A DNA stretch of 64,000 nucleotides, from contig CAZYEV010000095.1 of NCBI GenBank assembly GCA_964646615.1, positions 1-64,000 on the forward strand, read 5' to 3'. A program made the position numbers and the translations under genes. Shown here in pieces: positions 25,988 through 34,817 of this stretch; within the stretch, counting starts at the first letter, position 1, and the number at the start of each line of letters is the position of its first letter. This stretch comes from M3007 sp964646615 (GTDB lineage Bacteria > Bacteroidota > Bacteroidia > Chitinophagales > Saprospiraceae). The notes beneath the pieces were generated by a model that saw only the letters and a list, made by a program, of their open reading frames with translations, was not told the DNA's origin and ran no database searches.

Positions 25988-26473
25988 TCAAACAATCTTC
26001 CCGTCGAGCATCAACTCCAGCTCGCGCATGCGCGAGCTGGTGGGGTCGAAGGAGTCGTCTGCACTCGACGCTTCGCCTTCGGCGATGAAGATGTTCCAAT
26101 CCTCGTCAATGGTGGCCATGGCGCGGTGCACCCGGTCGCCCTCGACGCGCGTGTAGGCGATGACGCGCCGGTCAATGAGTTCGCCTTTGGGCGTGAACGT
26201 CGCCAGCACGTACTCATAGACCAGCAGCCCGGCTTTCCACCACACCACAGCAGCGAAATGTTCGGTACCTTCGATGGCAAAGCAAGGGACGTATTCTACC
26301 AGGTCATCGGCGTCGGTCGTCTGGTCTTCATAGGGCTGGATAAACTGCGCCGCCAGGGCTTCGGGCAGCGGCTTGTTCTCCTGCGAGAAGATATGGTGCG
26401 TGTCCTCACCCAACACCACGGGCATGGGTATGGGCGGGAAGCGCTCGAGAAACTTGGAAAATGCGTTGGACAT
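25988..26473 (-). CDS. Conserved-looking hypothetical protein, 161 residues
   Basis: I do not recognise this family. The product is acidic, cytoplasmic and mixed alpha/beta. It starts MSNAFSKFLERFPPIPMPVV, has alternating strands around AAVVWWKAGLLVYEYVLATF, and ends with a helix RMRELELMLDGKIV. There is no membrane segment or signal peptide. The start at ATG 26473 is supported by a TACCTTTG promoter element ending only 4 bp upstream, which would make the mRNA leaderless. Codons upstream of this ATG lie in the promoter. It runs in the same direction as the GH13 gene, 95 bp before it. Confidence 0.75.
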   Translation of the reverse strand: MSNAFSKFLERFPPIPMPVVLGEDTHHIFSQENKPLPEALAAQFIQPYEDQTTDADDLVEYVPCFAIEGTEHFAAVVWWKAGLLVYEYVLATFTPKGELIDRRVIAYTRVEGDRVHRAMATIDEDWNIFIAEGEASSADDSFDPTSSRMRELELMLDGKIV

Positions 26474-26477
26474 GGGG

Positions 26478-26485
26478 CAAAGGTA
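26478..26485 (-). promoter_or_regulatory. -7 element TACCTTTG, apparently giving a leaderless mRNA
   Basis: The minus strand reads TACCTTTG-CCCC-ATG. Only four bases separate the element from the start codon, so transcription should begin at or next to the ATG. Confidence 0.65.
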
Positions 26486-26619
26486 GGGCGAGACCGGTAC
26501 TGCAAGATTGCACCAATACAGGGATGACCGAAATGCCGCCTGTATACAAAGGCGGCACAATGAAAAAGATTACCCCGCGCGCTGATTGAAAACGTCCTTC
26601 CGCGTTTTTGGGCAGGGTC

Positions 26620-26627
26620 TAACTTTG
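26620..26627 (+). promoter_or_regulatory. -7 element TAACTTTG of the exbB-tonB operon
   Basis: TAACTTTG lies 34 bp before the GTG start of exbB. Confidence 0.55.
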
Positions 26628-26661
26628 TGAGCAGAAATCGTTCACCAGCTTTACCTCTATC

Positions 26662-27447
26662 GTGAAAAACATCAACGCAAAACTCGCTTACATCGTCCTG
26701 CCGCTTTCGGTAGTGGTGGGCTATTTAGTGTACACCTACGTGGCAGGCAACCCGGCCAATTTCGTGGACGGCGACCCCAAGGGGCAGGCCCGCAACATGT
26801 TGGGCACCATTTATCAGGGCGGCGTGCTCGTCATTCCGCTGCTGAGTTTCCAGTTCATCGCGCTGGTGTACATCATCGAGCGCTATTTTTCGCTGCGCAT
26901 GTCGCGCGGGCGGGGCGACCTGCGCGAGTTTATTTTCAAAGTAAAAAGCGCTCTGGCAGCGGATGACTATTCAAAGCTCGTCGAAATCAGCGACCAGCAG
27001 CGCGGTGCCGTGGGCAACGTCGTCAAGACGGGCACCGAGGTCTTCCTGAGCCGCAAGTCTGCAGATAATGTGGATCAGAAAGACATCTACCTCATTCAGA
27101 AGGAATTGGAAGAGGCCACGCAGCTGGAAGTGTCGGAGCTGACGACCAACATGTTCATCCTGGGTACGGTAGCGCAGATCTCCACGCTGGTGGGTCTGCT
27201 CGGTACGGTAACCGGTATGATCCAGGCCTTTGCCGCTCTGGCGCGCGTGGGCGAACCCGACCCCGTGGGCCTGGCGGGTGGTATCTCGCAGGCGCTGGTA
27301 ACGACCGCCTTGGGCATCACCACCGCGGCGTTCACCATCGTGTTCTACAACTCGTTCAACAACCAGATAGAGCGCATCACCTACACCATTGACGAGGTGT
27401 GCTTCAGCATCATTCACAGCCTGAAGCTCAAATTTTTTGTGGACTAA
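26662..27447 (+). CDS. exbB: MotA/TolQ/ExbB proton channel family protein
   Basis: ExbB is the proton-channel subunit of the TonB energiser in the inner membrane. The 261-residue protein has one N-terminal helix (YIVLPLSVVVGYLVYTYV), a second membrane region (GGVLVIPLLSFQFIALVYIIE), and the conserved C-terminal pair with TVAQISTLVGLLGTVTGMI and ALVTTALGITTAAFTIVF. The start is GTG 26662 (VKNINAKLAY). It begins an operon of exbB, two exbD genes and tonB with gaps of 15, -14 and 17 bp. The complex uses the proton-motive force to drive outer-membrane receptors such as the one encoded at 30206. Confidence 0.95.
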   Translation: MKNINAKLAYIVLPLSVVVGYLVYTYVAGNPANFVDGDPKGQARNMLGTIYQGGVLVIPLLSFQFIALVYIIERYFSLRMSRGRGDLREFIFKVKSALAADDYSKLVEISDQQRGAVGNVVKTGTEVFLSRKSADNVDQKDIYLIQKELEEATQLEVSELTTNMFILGTVAQISTLVGLLGTVTGMIQAFAALARVGEPDPVGLAGGISQALVTTALGITTAAFTIVFYNSFNNQIERITYTIDEVCFSIIHSLKLKFFVD

Positions 27448-27462
27448 AAAAACCAGCCGGCC

Positions 27463-28080
27463 ATGCGTTTGAGCGCTTTATCCAGACCTAAAACGCCGCA
27501 GATAGACATGACTCCGATGGTGGACATGGCCTTCCTGCTGGTAACCTTTTTCCTGCTGGCCACTACTTTCAAAACGGGCGAGATCGTGTGGGTGCAGATG
27601 CCCCGTTCGGTAGCCGGGCTAAACCTGCCTATGACCGACCTGCTGACCATCTTTGTGGACAAAGACGGGCGGGCCTACCTGAGCCTGACCTCTCCGCAAG
27701 CGCGACGCGCATGGCTGCAAAGGCACGCGCAGGTCAATCAAATTCAGTACACCGAAGACGAATATCGGGCCTTCGAGATGATATCGGGCTTTGGAGTACC
27801 CTCCACACAGCTGCGCGCGCTGCTGCAGACCCCTGCCGAAGAGCGCAAGCGGTTTAAGCAAACGGGCATCCCCACCAAAGTGGGCGACAAAAACGAACTG
27901 GCCGACTGGATCATTCTGGCGCGCGTAACCATCCCACGCCTGCGCGTAGCCATCAAAGCCGACGCCACCACACCGTACAAAAAGGTTGAGGACGTCATCA
28001 AGACGCTAACGGACATCAACGTGCTGCGCTTCACCCTCATCACCCAACCTAAAAAGTTGAACGACGATGCTGGATATTGA
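27463..28080 (+). CDS. exbD: ExbD/TolR-family biopolymer transport protein (first copy)
   Basis: The 205-residue protein has a short cytoplasmic start (PKTPQIDMTPMVDMAFLLV) running into one membrane helix (AFLLVTFFLLATTF). The Asp in MVDMAFLL is the proton-relay residue expected in ExbD. The periplasmic part is longer than in E. coli ExbD (about 140), with an insert at about residues 60-140, as is usual in Bacteroidota. It overlaps the next exbD by 14 bp, so the two are probably made together and may form a mixed pair in the ExbB pentamer. Confidence 0.93.
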   Translation: MRLSALSRPKTPQIDMTPMVDMAFLLVTFFLLATTFKTGEIVWVQMPRSVAGLNLPMTDLLTIFVDKDGRAYLSLTSPQARRAWLQRHAQVNQIQYTEDEYRAFEMISGFGVPSTQLRALLQTPAEERKRFKQTGIPTKVGDKNELADWIILARVTIPRLRVAIKADATTPYKKVEDVIKTLTDINVLRFTLITQPKKLNDDAGY

Positions 28081-28609
28081 CGAAATTCCCAATCCCAATC
28101 GCCTGCGCCGGCTGGGCCGGGTCAAAGAAAAGCCCGGCATTGTAACAGACATGAACTCCATGGTGGACATGGCCTTTCTCCTGCTCACCTTTTTCATGCT
28201 TTCTACCACCATGTACCGCCCGCGCGGCATGGAATTGGTCATGCCCGTGCCCGACGACGAACAGACGCGCACCGAAGAGGTGCAGGCCGTCAAAGCCTCC
28301 CAGGCGCTCACGCTCATTGCGCTGCCCGACAACAAGCTGTACTACTATCGCGGGCTGCCCGAAGTCGGCGGTTTTAAGCCTTTGTCCTACGACAAAACAG
28401 GACTGCGCCGCTTCTTGCAAACGTTCGTCCAGGAGACCGAAAAGCCCGTTGTGCTGCTCAAACCACACCCCGATTGCGCCTTTGAAAACCTCGTCATCCT
28501 GCTGGATGAGATGAACATCAACCGCATCGGCCGCTACGCCATTGACCGGGTAAGCGAACAAGAACTCGCCCTCATGCGCAGTGCCGGCATTCCGGTGCCC
28601 GAATCGTAA
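28067..28609 (+). CDS. exbD: ExbD/TolR-family biopolymer transport protein (second copy)
   Basis: The 180-residue protein has an N-terminal extension (MLDIDEIPNPNRLRRL), then VTDMNSMVDMAFLLLTFFML, which contains the conserved Asp and the membrane helix, then a periplasmic domain ending SAGIPVPES. It is clearly diverged from the upstream copy outside the helix, so the duplication is old. Paired exbD genes are common in Bacteroidota TonB operons. tonB follows 17 bp later. Confidence 0.93.
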   Translation: MLDIDEIPNPNRLRRLGRVKEKPGIVTDMNSMVDMAFLLLTFFMLSTTMYRPRGMELVMPVPDDEQTRTEEVQAVKASQALTLIALPDNKLYYYRGLPEVGGFKPLSYDKTGLRRFLQTFVQETEKPVVLLKPHPDCAFENLVILLDEMNINRIGRYAIDRVSEQELALMRSAGIPVPES

Positions 28610-28626
28610 ACCGACTTAAAGCAGCC

Positions 28627-29466
28627 ATGAACGAAGCACACCAGCAGCAAGCGCTCGAGGAAACGCTCTTTGCGTTCAAGAATAAAGCCTACGGAGCCTA
28701 CGTATTGCGGCAGCGCCGCACCCGACACCTGACGCGCGGAGTGGTGGGCGGCCTGCTCGCGCTGGGGCTATTGTACGGCACCCCGCTGTTGTGGCTATGG
28801 CTCCGTCAGCGGGCCGAAGTGCAGGAAAAGCAGGTCGAGGTGAACGTAACTCCTTACGCTGAACTGGCCGCACCACCGCCCTTAGCCGAACCCGAAAAGC
28901 CCAAACAGCCAGAACTGGCACAGCCTCAGGTACGCACCGTGAAATTCATGAAACCCGTCGTCAAGGCCGACGAAGAGGTACGCGACGAGGAAGAAATACC
29001 CACTATCGAAGACCTCAGCAAAGCCAACCCCGCGCGCATTACCCAGGAGGGCAGCGGCGACCTCTACGTGGACTATACGCCCAAAGTGGCGCTGCCCGAA
29101 CCGCCTCCGCCCCCCGAACCACCCAAGCCCGCGCCCAAGCGCGAAGAACCGGTGTTCGATTTTGTCTCCAAGCGTCCGGAATTCCCCGGTGGCGAAGAGG
29201 CGCTCATGGCCTATTTGGCCGAAAACCTGAAGTATCCGCGCTTAGCCCTGGAGAACAATATCCAGGGCATCGTTGTCATCCGCTTCGTTGTAGATACCGA
29301 AGGCCGCATTTCCAACGTGGAAATCCTCAAAGACATCGGCGGTGGCTGCGGCGCCGAAGCCGCACGTGTGGTAAAATCTATGCCCGCCTGGACGCCCGGC
29401 GAACACAACGGCGTCAAAGTAAACGTGCGCTTCGTGCTACCGGTGCGGTTCCAGTTGATCAAATAG
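28627..29466 (+). CDS. tonB: TonB energy transducer
   Basis: The 279-residue protein contacts outer-membrane receptors and transmits energy from ExbBD. It has a cytoplasmic start with FAFKNKAYGAYVLRQR, which is typical of Bacteroidota TonB, and a single membrane helix (VVGGLLALGLLYGTPLLWLW, about 39-58). A periplasm-spanning region rich in Pro, Glu and Lys follows (LPEPPPPPEPPKPAPKREEP). The C-terminal TonB domain (about 190-279) includes FPGGEEALMAYLAENLKYP, NIQGIVVIRFVVDTEG and SMPAWTPGEHNG. It ends the operon. Confidence 0.95.
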   Translation: MNEAHQQQALEETLFAFKNKAYGAYVLRQRRTRHLTRGVVGGLLALGLLYGTPLLWLWLRQRAEVQEKQVEVNVTPYAELAAPPPLAEPEKPKQPELAQPQVRTVKFMKPVVKADEEVRDEEEIPTIEDLSKANPARITQEGSGDLYVDYTPKVALPEPPPPPEPPKPAPKREEPVFDFVSKRPEFPGGEEALMAYLAENLKYPRLALENNIQGIVVIRFVVDTEGRISNVEILKDIGGGCGAEAARVVKSMPAWTPGEHNGVKVNVRFVLPVRFQLIK

Positions 29467-29534
29467 CCGCCCACCATTGGAGGCTTTTGTCGCTGCAAAG
29501 GATGCCGACAGGCCATTGTCTGCTATTGCCTGAC

Positions 29535-29572
29535 GAAAAAAGCGCCACCCTCCGCATAAAGAGAATGGCGCT
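29535..29572 (-). terminator. Terminator of the metal-uptake lipoprotein gene
   Basis: AGCGCCA (29541-29547) pairs with TGGCGCT (29566-29572). On the minus strand a T run (from 29540 down) follows. It sits after the stop at 29605. Confidence 0.75.
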
Positions 29573-29604
29573 CGTATTGTTGCGCAAACGCTGCCGGCTC
29601 TGTC

Positions 29605-30147
29605 TTACTGGATCCGTACCGGGAATTCTACTTCGGCATCCACGCTACCCGTCTGGTCGAGGTTGGGCAGCTGCTTGTTCGGATTGTGGCGCAGCGTGAT
29701 AACGACTGACCCCGTGGAGGCAGCGCCCGTTGCCCAGCGCGTCTTCAGACGGAAAGGACGGCCCTTCGAGTCCGTGTCTGTGGGCGTAATGGTCAGATTC
29801 AGCGTCCCGCTGATGCCATACACCAGCAGGTGCTCGTCGCTCTCCTCTTCGATTTCCTTCGTGATATCTACTTCAGGCGACTTGCTGCGGTCGTAGAAAT
29901 GCACCTCAGCATTGTACTCCCTGTTGGGCGCCAGCGCGATGTCCTCCACAGTGGGCGGCAAGCCACCATCGCCGTCGGGGTCGTTCCAGGTGAAGCGCCG
30001 GTCGAAGGTACCGTCGGCGCTTTTGAGGTGTACCACGACGGTGGTGATCACCTCGTTTTCAGTGTCATCGTCTTTGCGGCAGCCGGTGGCCGCCACGGCA
30101 AGGGTGAGAAGAGCCAAAAAACCAATTTTTACCAGATGAGTGTTCAT
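29605..30147 (-). CDS. Lipoprotein encoded after a TonB-dependent receptor
   Basis: The 180-residue product has a lipoprotein signal (LAVAATGC, Cys23) followed by acidic residues (RKDDDTENE). The body is beta-rich with TVVVHLKSADGTFDRRFTWN, an Asp/Gly stretch DPDGDGGLPP, and a C-terminal VRHNP-like strand (VVITLRHNPNK). I do not know a named domain. Its position 58 bp after the receptor gene on the same strand suggests a surface or periplasmic partner that handles the same ligand. A terminator follows, so it ends the operon. Confidence 0.8.
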   Translation of the reverse strand: MNTHLVKIGFLALLTLAVAATGCRKDDDTENEVITTVVVHLKSADGTFDRRFTWNDPDGDGGLPPTVEDIALAPNREYNAEVHFYDRSKSPEVDITKEIEEESDEHLLVYGISGTLNLTITPTDTDSKGRPFRLKTRWATGAASTGSVVITLRHNPNKQLPNLDQTGSVDAEVEFPVRIQ

Positions 30148-30205
30148 GATGTGTTCAGATTTTATGTTTGAAAATGGAAATAGCGGCCCACGAGCGGGCC
30201 GGTTT

Positions 30206-32569
30206 TCAAAAATGCCATTTGCCCCACAGGCTGACGTTCAGCCCGGGTTCGTCGGCGAAGAGTCGGAAGAAGTTCAGGTATTCGCGGTAGCGCGCGTTGG
30301 TGAGGTTGCGCGCGGTTAGGCCGGTTTCCAAAGACTGAGCCGGGCGTTTGCGCATAGGGAAGGTGTGTCCGATTTCCAGGCTCCAGACCGTGAAGGCAGG
30401 CGGAGCATCGGCTAAGAGGCCTTGCGCGGGGATGCGCGTCTGGCGGAGCGTGGTACTGCCCGTCAGGCGCGCGTACGTTTGCGGCGCTGGGTGTGTAGCG
30501 TTCGAGCCTGAGCCGGGTGCGTTAGACCAGTACAGGCCGTATTGAAAGCGGTCGGCTGGCATGAGCGGCAGCCAGTCGTGGCGGGAGGCGCTTTCCGCCG
30601 AGTCGGGTGCCGTTCGGTAGGCGCGCAACAACGAGGTGCGGGCCTCAATGGCCAAGCCGCCCGCCACCGGTGCTGTTACGGAAGCGTCGGCGCCGTACAG
30701 CACCGCGTTGGCCTGAGCGTAGAAATAGGCCGGAAAGGCGCCACGCGACGTGAGCACCAACGTGCGTTGCGGGTCTAAATAGATGAAATTCTGTGCCTGA
30801 TTTCGGAACAGCGTCAGCGTTCCGGCCCACTGTTGGCGCTCGTAATGCGCCGTCAGGTTGGTGTTCCAGGCCTTTTCCGGTTGCAAGTCGGGTCGGCCCT
30901 CTTCGTAAGTAGCGGCGCCGTGGTGCACGCCACGAGCGAAGAGTTCGTTGACGTGCGGCGGTCGCCAGGCGTATCCGGTGTTGAGCGTCAGGCGCACGTG
31001 CTGACCCAGGCGGCGCACCACTCCGAGGTTGCCCGACAGGCCACCGAAGTGCACAGTGGTGTCCACATTGAAGAGCGTGCCGGTGGTGCTGGCAGCGGTG
31101 CGGCGATAGTCGTAACGCAGACCCAGTTCCAGTTCCCAGGGCTTGGGAAAGTGTCGCCAGCGTTCGAGCCACCACAGGCTGCCGCCCCAGCTCTGATAGT
31201 CGGGTATGAGGCCGCCGCGCCCAACTAAGTTGTACTGGTAGAGCACTTGGCCGCCGATGCCGCCCTCCCAGTGGTAAATGGGCGCGTGTTCTACGGCTGC
31301 GTCGAGCATGTGCGTCCAGATGCGAAAGCGTTGCTGGGGGCGGTCGGCGGCGCTGCCGGTGCGGCGCGCGACATCGTACTCTTCGCGCAGGTTGAATTGC
31401 AGCGCGTACTGCGTGGAAAGTTTCCAGCGATCCGAAAGCGAACGGCTGGCCCGGTGGCGCGCCGTATAGTGCTGGATGCGCTGAAACGGTCGCTCAATAT
31501 TGTAGCGGAAGCGGTCGTCGTTGTTGAGCGGCGTTGTGCTTTCAATGGCCCGCTGCAGGTCGGTCAGGTTTCCGATGTGGGCGGCCTGCAGGATGCCAAT
31601 GCGCTGGGCAAAGCGGCTCAAGGCCGTTTCGTGTCGCCAGTGCCCGGTTTTTCCCTCGGCCAGCATGGAGAAGTTCAGTTCCTGCAGGCCGGTGTTGGCC
31701 AGCCAGTAGTCGGGGGCGCGCAGGTTACCGCTGCGTTTGGCAGCACCCTGCAGACGCAGGGCTAACGAGCCTTGCTTTGGCTTCCAGTCGGTAGCGCCGG
31801 CCAGCGTGCCGCCCAAGCCATTGCTGTTCAGCCCTCCGTAGAGCCAGCCGCTGGTGCCCGGGCGCTGCCGCAATGGCGCAGGTTCCAGCACCACCGCGCC
31901 GGCCATGGCGCCCACGCCGTAACGCACGCCAGCAGCGCCTTTGACTACGGAAATGCGCTGCGCAGTGAACGGGTCCACCTCGGGCGCATGCTCGGCTCCC
32001 CACTGCTGCCCTTCCAGCGCAACGCCATTGGCAACGATGGCAATGCGGTTAGAATGCAGCCCGTGGATGACCGGCTTGGCAATGGTCGTGCCCGTGTTCA
32101 GCACTGCCACACCGGGCAACTGCCGCAGCGCTTCGCCCAGCGGCAAGGCCTGGCGCTGCGTTAGTGCCTCGCCGCTCAGAGCCTCGGAAGCCTGGGCAGG
32201 CAAGGGCGCCACCGCGCGCTCCTGCACCACTACCTCCGACAGAATGTGGTGATGCAGGTAAAAATGGAACACCTTATTCTCGACCAATCGAATAACCTGC
32301 GTCTCGTGGTCGCACTCGATATGGCTGACCGTAACGGTATAGGTGGAGTCTTCGCACAGGTCGCGAATAATAAAGGTGCCTTGCTCGTCGGTGATGGCGC
32401 CGCGGTTCGTACCGACAATATGCACCGACGCATAAGGCAGAGGCTCGCCTGTATCAGCATTCCACACCGCGCCGCGCAGCGGAATATCGCAGTGCTGAGC
32501 CTTCAACCAGAAGGCGCTGCCGAACACGAGCCAGGCCGCGCTCCAAAGACGCGCTGCTGGGACAGTCAT
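30206..32569 (-). CDS. TonB-dependent receptor, probable metal-uptake type
   Basis: The 787-residue outer-membrane protein has a signal peptide, a carboxypeptidase-like regulatory beta domain (about 28-110: LRGAVWNADTGEPLPYASVH), a plug domain (about 130-240: LPLGEALRQLPGVAVLNTGT, RISVVKGAAGVRYG) and a 22-strand-type barrel ending in an aromatic-rich strand with final Phe (LWGKWHF). The linker IECDHETQVIRL followed by FHFYLHHHILSE is rich in His and Cys. Together with the His/Cys protein encoded just upstream this points to a metal such as copper or zinc. That substrate is inferred. ATG 32569 gives the signal peptide. Confidence 0.88.
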   Translation of the reverse strand: MTVPAARLWSAAWLVFGSAFWLKAQHCDIPLRGAVWNADTGEPLPYASVHIVGTNRGAITDEQGTFIIRDLCEDSTYTVTVSHIECDHETQVIRLVENKVFHFYLHHHILSEVVVQERAVAPLPAQASEALSGEALTQRQALPLGEALRQLPGVAVLNTGTTIAKPVIHGLHSNRIAIVANGVALEGQQWGAEHAPEVDPFTAQRISVVKGAAGVRYGVGAMAGAVVLEPAPLRQRPGTSGWLYGGLNSNGLGGTLAGATDWKPKQGSLALRLQGAAKRSGNLRAPDYWLANTGLQELNFSMLAEGKTGHWRHETALSRFAQRIGILQAAHIGNLTDLQRAIESTTPLNNDDRFRYNIERPFQRIQHYTARHRASRSLSDRWKLSTQYALQFNLREEYDVARRTGSAADRPQQRFRIWTHMLDAAVEHAPIYHWEGGIGGQVLYQYNLVGRGGLIPDYQSWGGSLWWLERWRHFPKPWELELGLRYDYRRTAASTTGTLFNVDTTVHFGGLSGNLGVVRRLGQHVRLTLNTGYAWRPPHVNELFARGVHHGAATYEEGRPDLQPEKAWNTNLTAHYERQQWAGTLTLFRNQAQNFIYLDPQRTLVLTSRGAFPAYFYAQANAVLYGADASVTAPVAGGLAIEARTSLLRAYRTAPDSAESASRHDWLPLMPADRFQYGLYWSNAPGSGSNATHPAPQTYARLTGSTTLRQTRIPAQGLLADAPPAFTVWSLEIGHTFPMRKRPAQSLETGLTARNLTNARYREYLNFFRLFADEPGLNVSLWGKWHF

Positions 32570-32694
32570 TGCTTGCTTTTTTTGTGAAAAAACTGGAAAC
32601 ACGAAAGGAGGAACTTCCTGGCCCTGACGCATCGGGCAACGCACGACACTGCGGGTTTTTACCCGCTCGAAATGCCGCACACGCCGAAGAGGCG

Positions 32695-33084
32695 TCAGGT
32701 CAGGGGCAGGCCAGCCGGAGCAGCCGCAGGCCCAAAAGCCGCTACAGGCGGCGCGCGCGAACGCCGCAGCCGAAGTGGTGCGGCGGTGCGTGTTCCCAGA
32801 AAAACAGGCAGGGTGCCGTGGGTCTCTGCATCAACAGCTACTATGCAAGGTCTGGCCGCCGGTAAATCGGGCGTGGCAAACCAGAACGCACACACCCAGC
32901 AGTCGTCGGCGCTATAGCGCTCGTCGTGCAAGTGATACGTATTGCCCCCGTCGTAGCGCGCAGAGCACGGCAGTGCATGGTGATGCTCGCAGTGCAGCAG
33001 CAAATGCCCCATTCGCAGCCCCCAAGAGGCCACAAACGCAATGCCCACGAAAAGGGCACAGGCAAGGCGCGTACGTAACACCAT
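32695..33084 (-). CDS. Small His/Cys-rich exported protein upstream of the receptor
   Basis: The 129-residue product has a signal or membrane helix (ACALFVGIAFVASWGLRM). Clustered metal ligands follow: HLLLHCEHHHALPC (27-40), HLHDE (51-55) and DDCWVCAF (60-67). The CxxC preceded by His resembles the DUF2946-like small proteins encoded next to copper-related TonB receptors in other phyla, but I cannot claim membership. It is 125 bp upstream of the receptor gene on the same strand. The promoter element ends 4 bp before the ATG, so the mRNA should be leaderless. The Ala/Pro/Arg-rich C-terminus is low in complexity. Confidence 0.7.
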   Translation of the reverse strand: MVLRTRLACALFVGIAFVASWGLRMGHLLLHCEHHHALPCSARYDGGNTYHLHDERYSADDCWVCAFWFATPDLPAARPCIVAVDAETHGTLPVFLGTRTAAPLRLRRSRAPPVAAFGPAAAPAGLPLT

Positions 33085-33088
33085 AAAG

Positions 33089-33096
33089 CAAAGGTA
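33089..33096 (-). promoter_or_regulatory. -7 element TACCTTTG, apparently giving a leaderless mRNA
   Basis: The minus strand reads TACCTTTG-CTTT-ATG, with four bases between the element and ATG 33084. It probably drives the whole His/Cys protein-receptor-lipoprotein operon. Confidence 0.65.
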
Positions 33097-33353
33097 GCAT
33101 GTCGTGGGCGGACATTTAGCCAGTATTAGCCAAACAGCCAGAAACGCCGTCTGAAGTGAAACAGCACATCCACGTTCGCGTTCACCTACATGTGGGCGGT
33201 CAGCCCGCCGCATACGGTATCAGATGGCTCTTTCGTCCAAAGTCTGGCGGTGCGACTCAGCCATCGGAGAATGCGGCATTATTTTCGCCGCTATATTTTC
33301 ACGTCGCCCGGACCGATTGCGCGCACCTTACTGCACTGAGAAAAGCTCTGTCT

Positions 33354-34082
33354 ATGCGTTTGCTCGCTTTCCTGTTTTTTCTCTTGTATCCTGTCTGGGG
33401 CGGGCGCAATGCCGGCATGCTCGACCTGCCGGCGGCGCTGCTGTTGGGCATTGACGTGTCGCACCACCAGCAGCGCATAGACTGGCGGCAATTGGTACAG
33501 CGCAGTGAGGTGCATTTTGTCTTCGTCAAAGCCACCGAAGGCGGCGATTTTCTGGACTCTCTTTTCTCCGAAAACTGGGCCTGGCTCCGCGAGATGGGCA
33601 TACGCCGCGGGGCTTATCACTACTTCCGCCCTAAGCGCGATGGCGCCCTGCAAGCCGAGCACTATTTGCGCACCGTTGAATTGCAGCCCGGCGATCTGGC
33701 CCCGGTGCTCGACATTGAGACCACCGACGGCCGACGCCCCGAAATCGTGCGACGCGAAGCCTTAGAATGGCTGCAAAAAGTCGAAAAAGCCCTTTGCGTG
33801 CGCCCCATCATTTACACCAATCAGCACTTCTATGAGCGACATCTGGCGGGCTACTTCGACGACTACCCGCTCTGGATAGCGCGCTACTCCGACGAGCATC
33901 CGCGCCTGAGCACGCGCCCGTGGCACTTCTGGCAGTTTTCTGAAAAAGGCCGCCTGCCCGGCATCTCGCGCCCGGTGGACCTCAATGTCTTTCGCGGCAC
34001 ACCCAGAATGCTCGACCGCCTGTGCTGGTATCCGCAGGAAGGGCTGCCCATCTCATCCTCCTCACTCGATGCGCCCCCGTAA
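33354..34082 (+). CDS. GH25 family lysozyme (exported)
   Basis: The 242-residue product has a signal peptide (MRLLAFLFFLLYPVW) and one GH25 domain, the Chalaropsis-type muramidase fold that cuts between N-acetylmuramic acid and N-acetylglucosamine. Visible motifs are GIDVSHHQ with Asp34, FVFVKATEGG, RGAYHYFRP, VLDIETTDG with Asp120 and Glu122, IIYTN, and WHFWQFSEKG. The catalytic acids are therefore in place. There is no cell-wall-binding repeat. In a Gram-negative this may remodel the cell's own peptidoglycan or attack other bacteria. ATG 33354 is the only start that gives a signal peptide. Confidence 0.92.
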   Translation: MRLLAFLFFLLYPVWGGRNAGMLDLPAALLLGIDVSHHQQRIDWRQLVQRSEVHFVFVKATEGGDFLDSLFSENWAWLREMGIRRGAYHYFRPKRDGALQAEHYLRTVELQPGDLAPVLDIETTDGRRPEIVRREALEWLQKVEKALCVRPIIYTNQHFYERHLAGYFDDYPLWIARYSDEHPRLSTRPWHFWQFSEKGRLPGISRPVDLNVFRGTPRMLDRLCWYPQEGLPISSSSLDAPP

Positions 34083-34159
34083 GTTGCACCCGATTTCCAG
34101 GTGCTTTATTCTCCAGATAAAGCGGCAATGAGTGGAGGCCTTCCCAACCAGAACAGCAT

Positions 34160-34167
34160 TACTTTTG
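34160..34167 (+). promoter_or_regulatory. -7 element TACTTTTG of the lipoprotein gene
   Basis: TACTTTTG lies 29 bp before ATG 34197. Confidence 0.55.
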
Positions 34168-34196
34168 CATACCTTCTGACTAAAAACTGCTAAGCG

Positions 34197-34754
34197 ATGA
34201 AGACTTTCTCTGTGTTTCTGGTACTGGGACTCTTCGCGCTCTTGCTACTGAACGCTTGCCGCTCGAGCAGTTGCGAAGATGCCGGACTGGTCAAAATCCC
34301 TTCTTCCGACGCCTCAGCTCCCGAACTCATCTGGATGGTTACCCGCGTCACGGGAGGTGCAACACCCACCTCTTCTGTCACGCCGTATTCGGACGCAGAC
34401 ACAGCCATTGTGGTCAAAAAGGGCGAAACGGTCAAAGTGTTCTTGATGGCTCGCGATGAGCAAAGCGGAATAAAGCATGTGAAAAGCACCGGAGATTTCA
34501 CGCAAATTTGTCTATCAGGCAACTCTGTGACTTTTGAGAGTGGCTCCTTAGCAGAGCATTCTCAGAACCCAACGTTTATCGGCCGATGTGTAGTTGTAGA
34601 ATGGAGTCTGCCCGAATATGAAATAAATACTCGATACAACAGCTGTCCACCGTGGGTGAACCATTCTAATCTCATTTATACCCTTAGAGGTACGGCCGAA
34701 AACAACAAGGGAGGCACGGCTACGTCTAACCTGCTGATTTCCGTTGTGCCTTAG
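34197..34754 (+). CDS. Lipoprotein of unknown function
   Basis: The 185-residue product has a lipoprotein signal (ALLLLNAC, Cys21), followed by RSSSCEDAG. The rest is beta-rich and looks like one Ig-like sandwich with KKGETVKVFLMARDEQSGIK and a closing TATSNLLISVV. Four further cysteines (in ICLSG, GRCVV, NSCPP and SSCED) could form disulfides. No domain is recognised. GC content is lower than in the neighbours, which hints at a different history. It is convergent with the LysM gene. Confidence 0.7.
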   Translation: MKTFSVFLVLGLFALLLLNACRSSSCEDAGLVKIPSSDASAPELIWMVTRVTGGATPTSSVTPYSDADTAIVVKKGETVKVFLMARDEQSGIKHVKSTGDFTQICLSGNSVTFESGSLAEHSQNPTFIGRCVVVEWSLPEYEINTRYNSCPPWVNHSNLIYTLRGTAENNKGGTATSNLLISVVP

Positions 34755-34817
34755 CCGTTGTCAATAGCGAAAAGCCGGATAGTGCACCTTCCTTAGCGCA
34801 TGTGCTGCCCGACTTTT

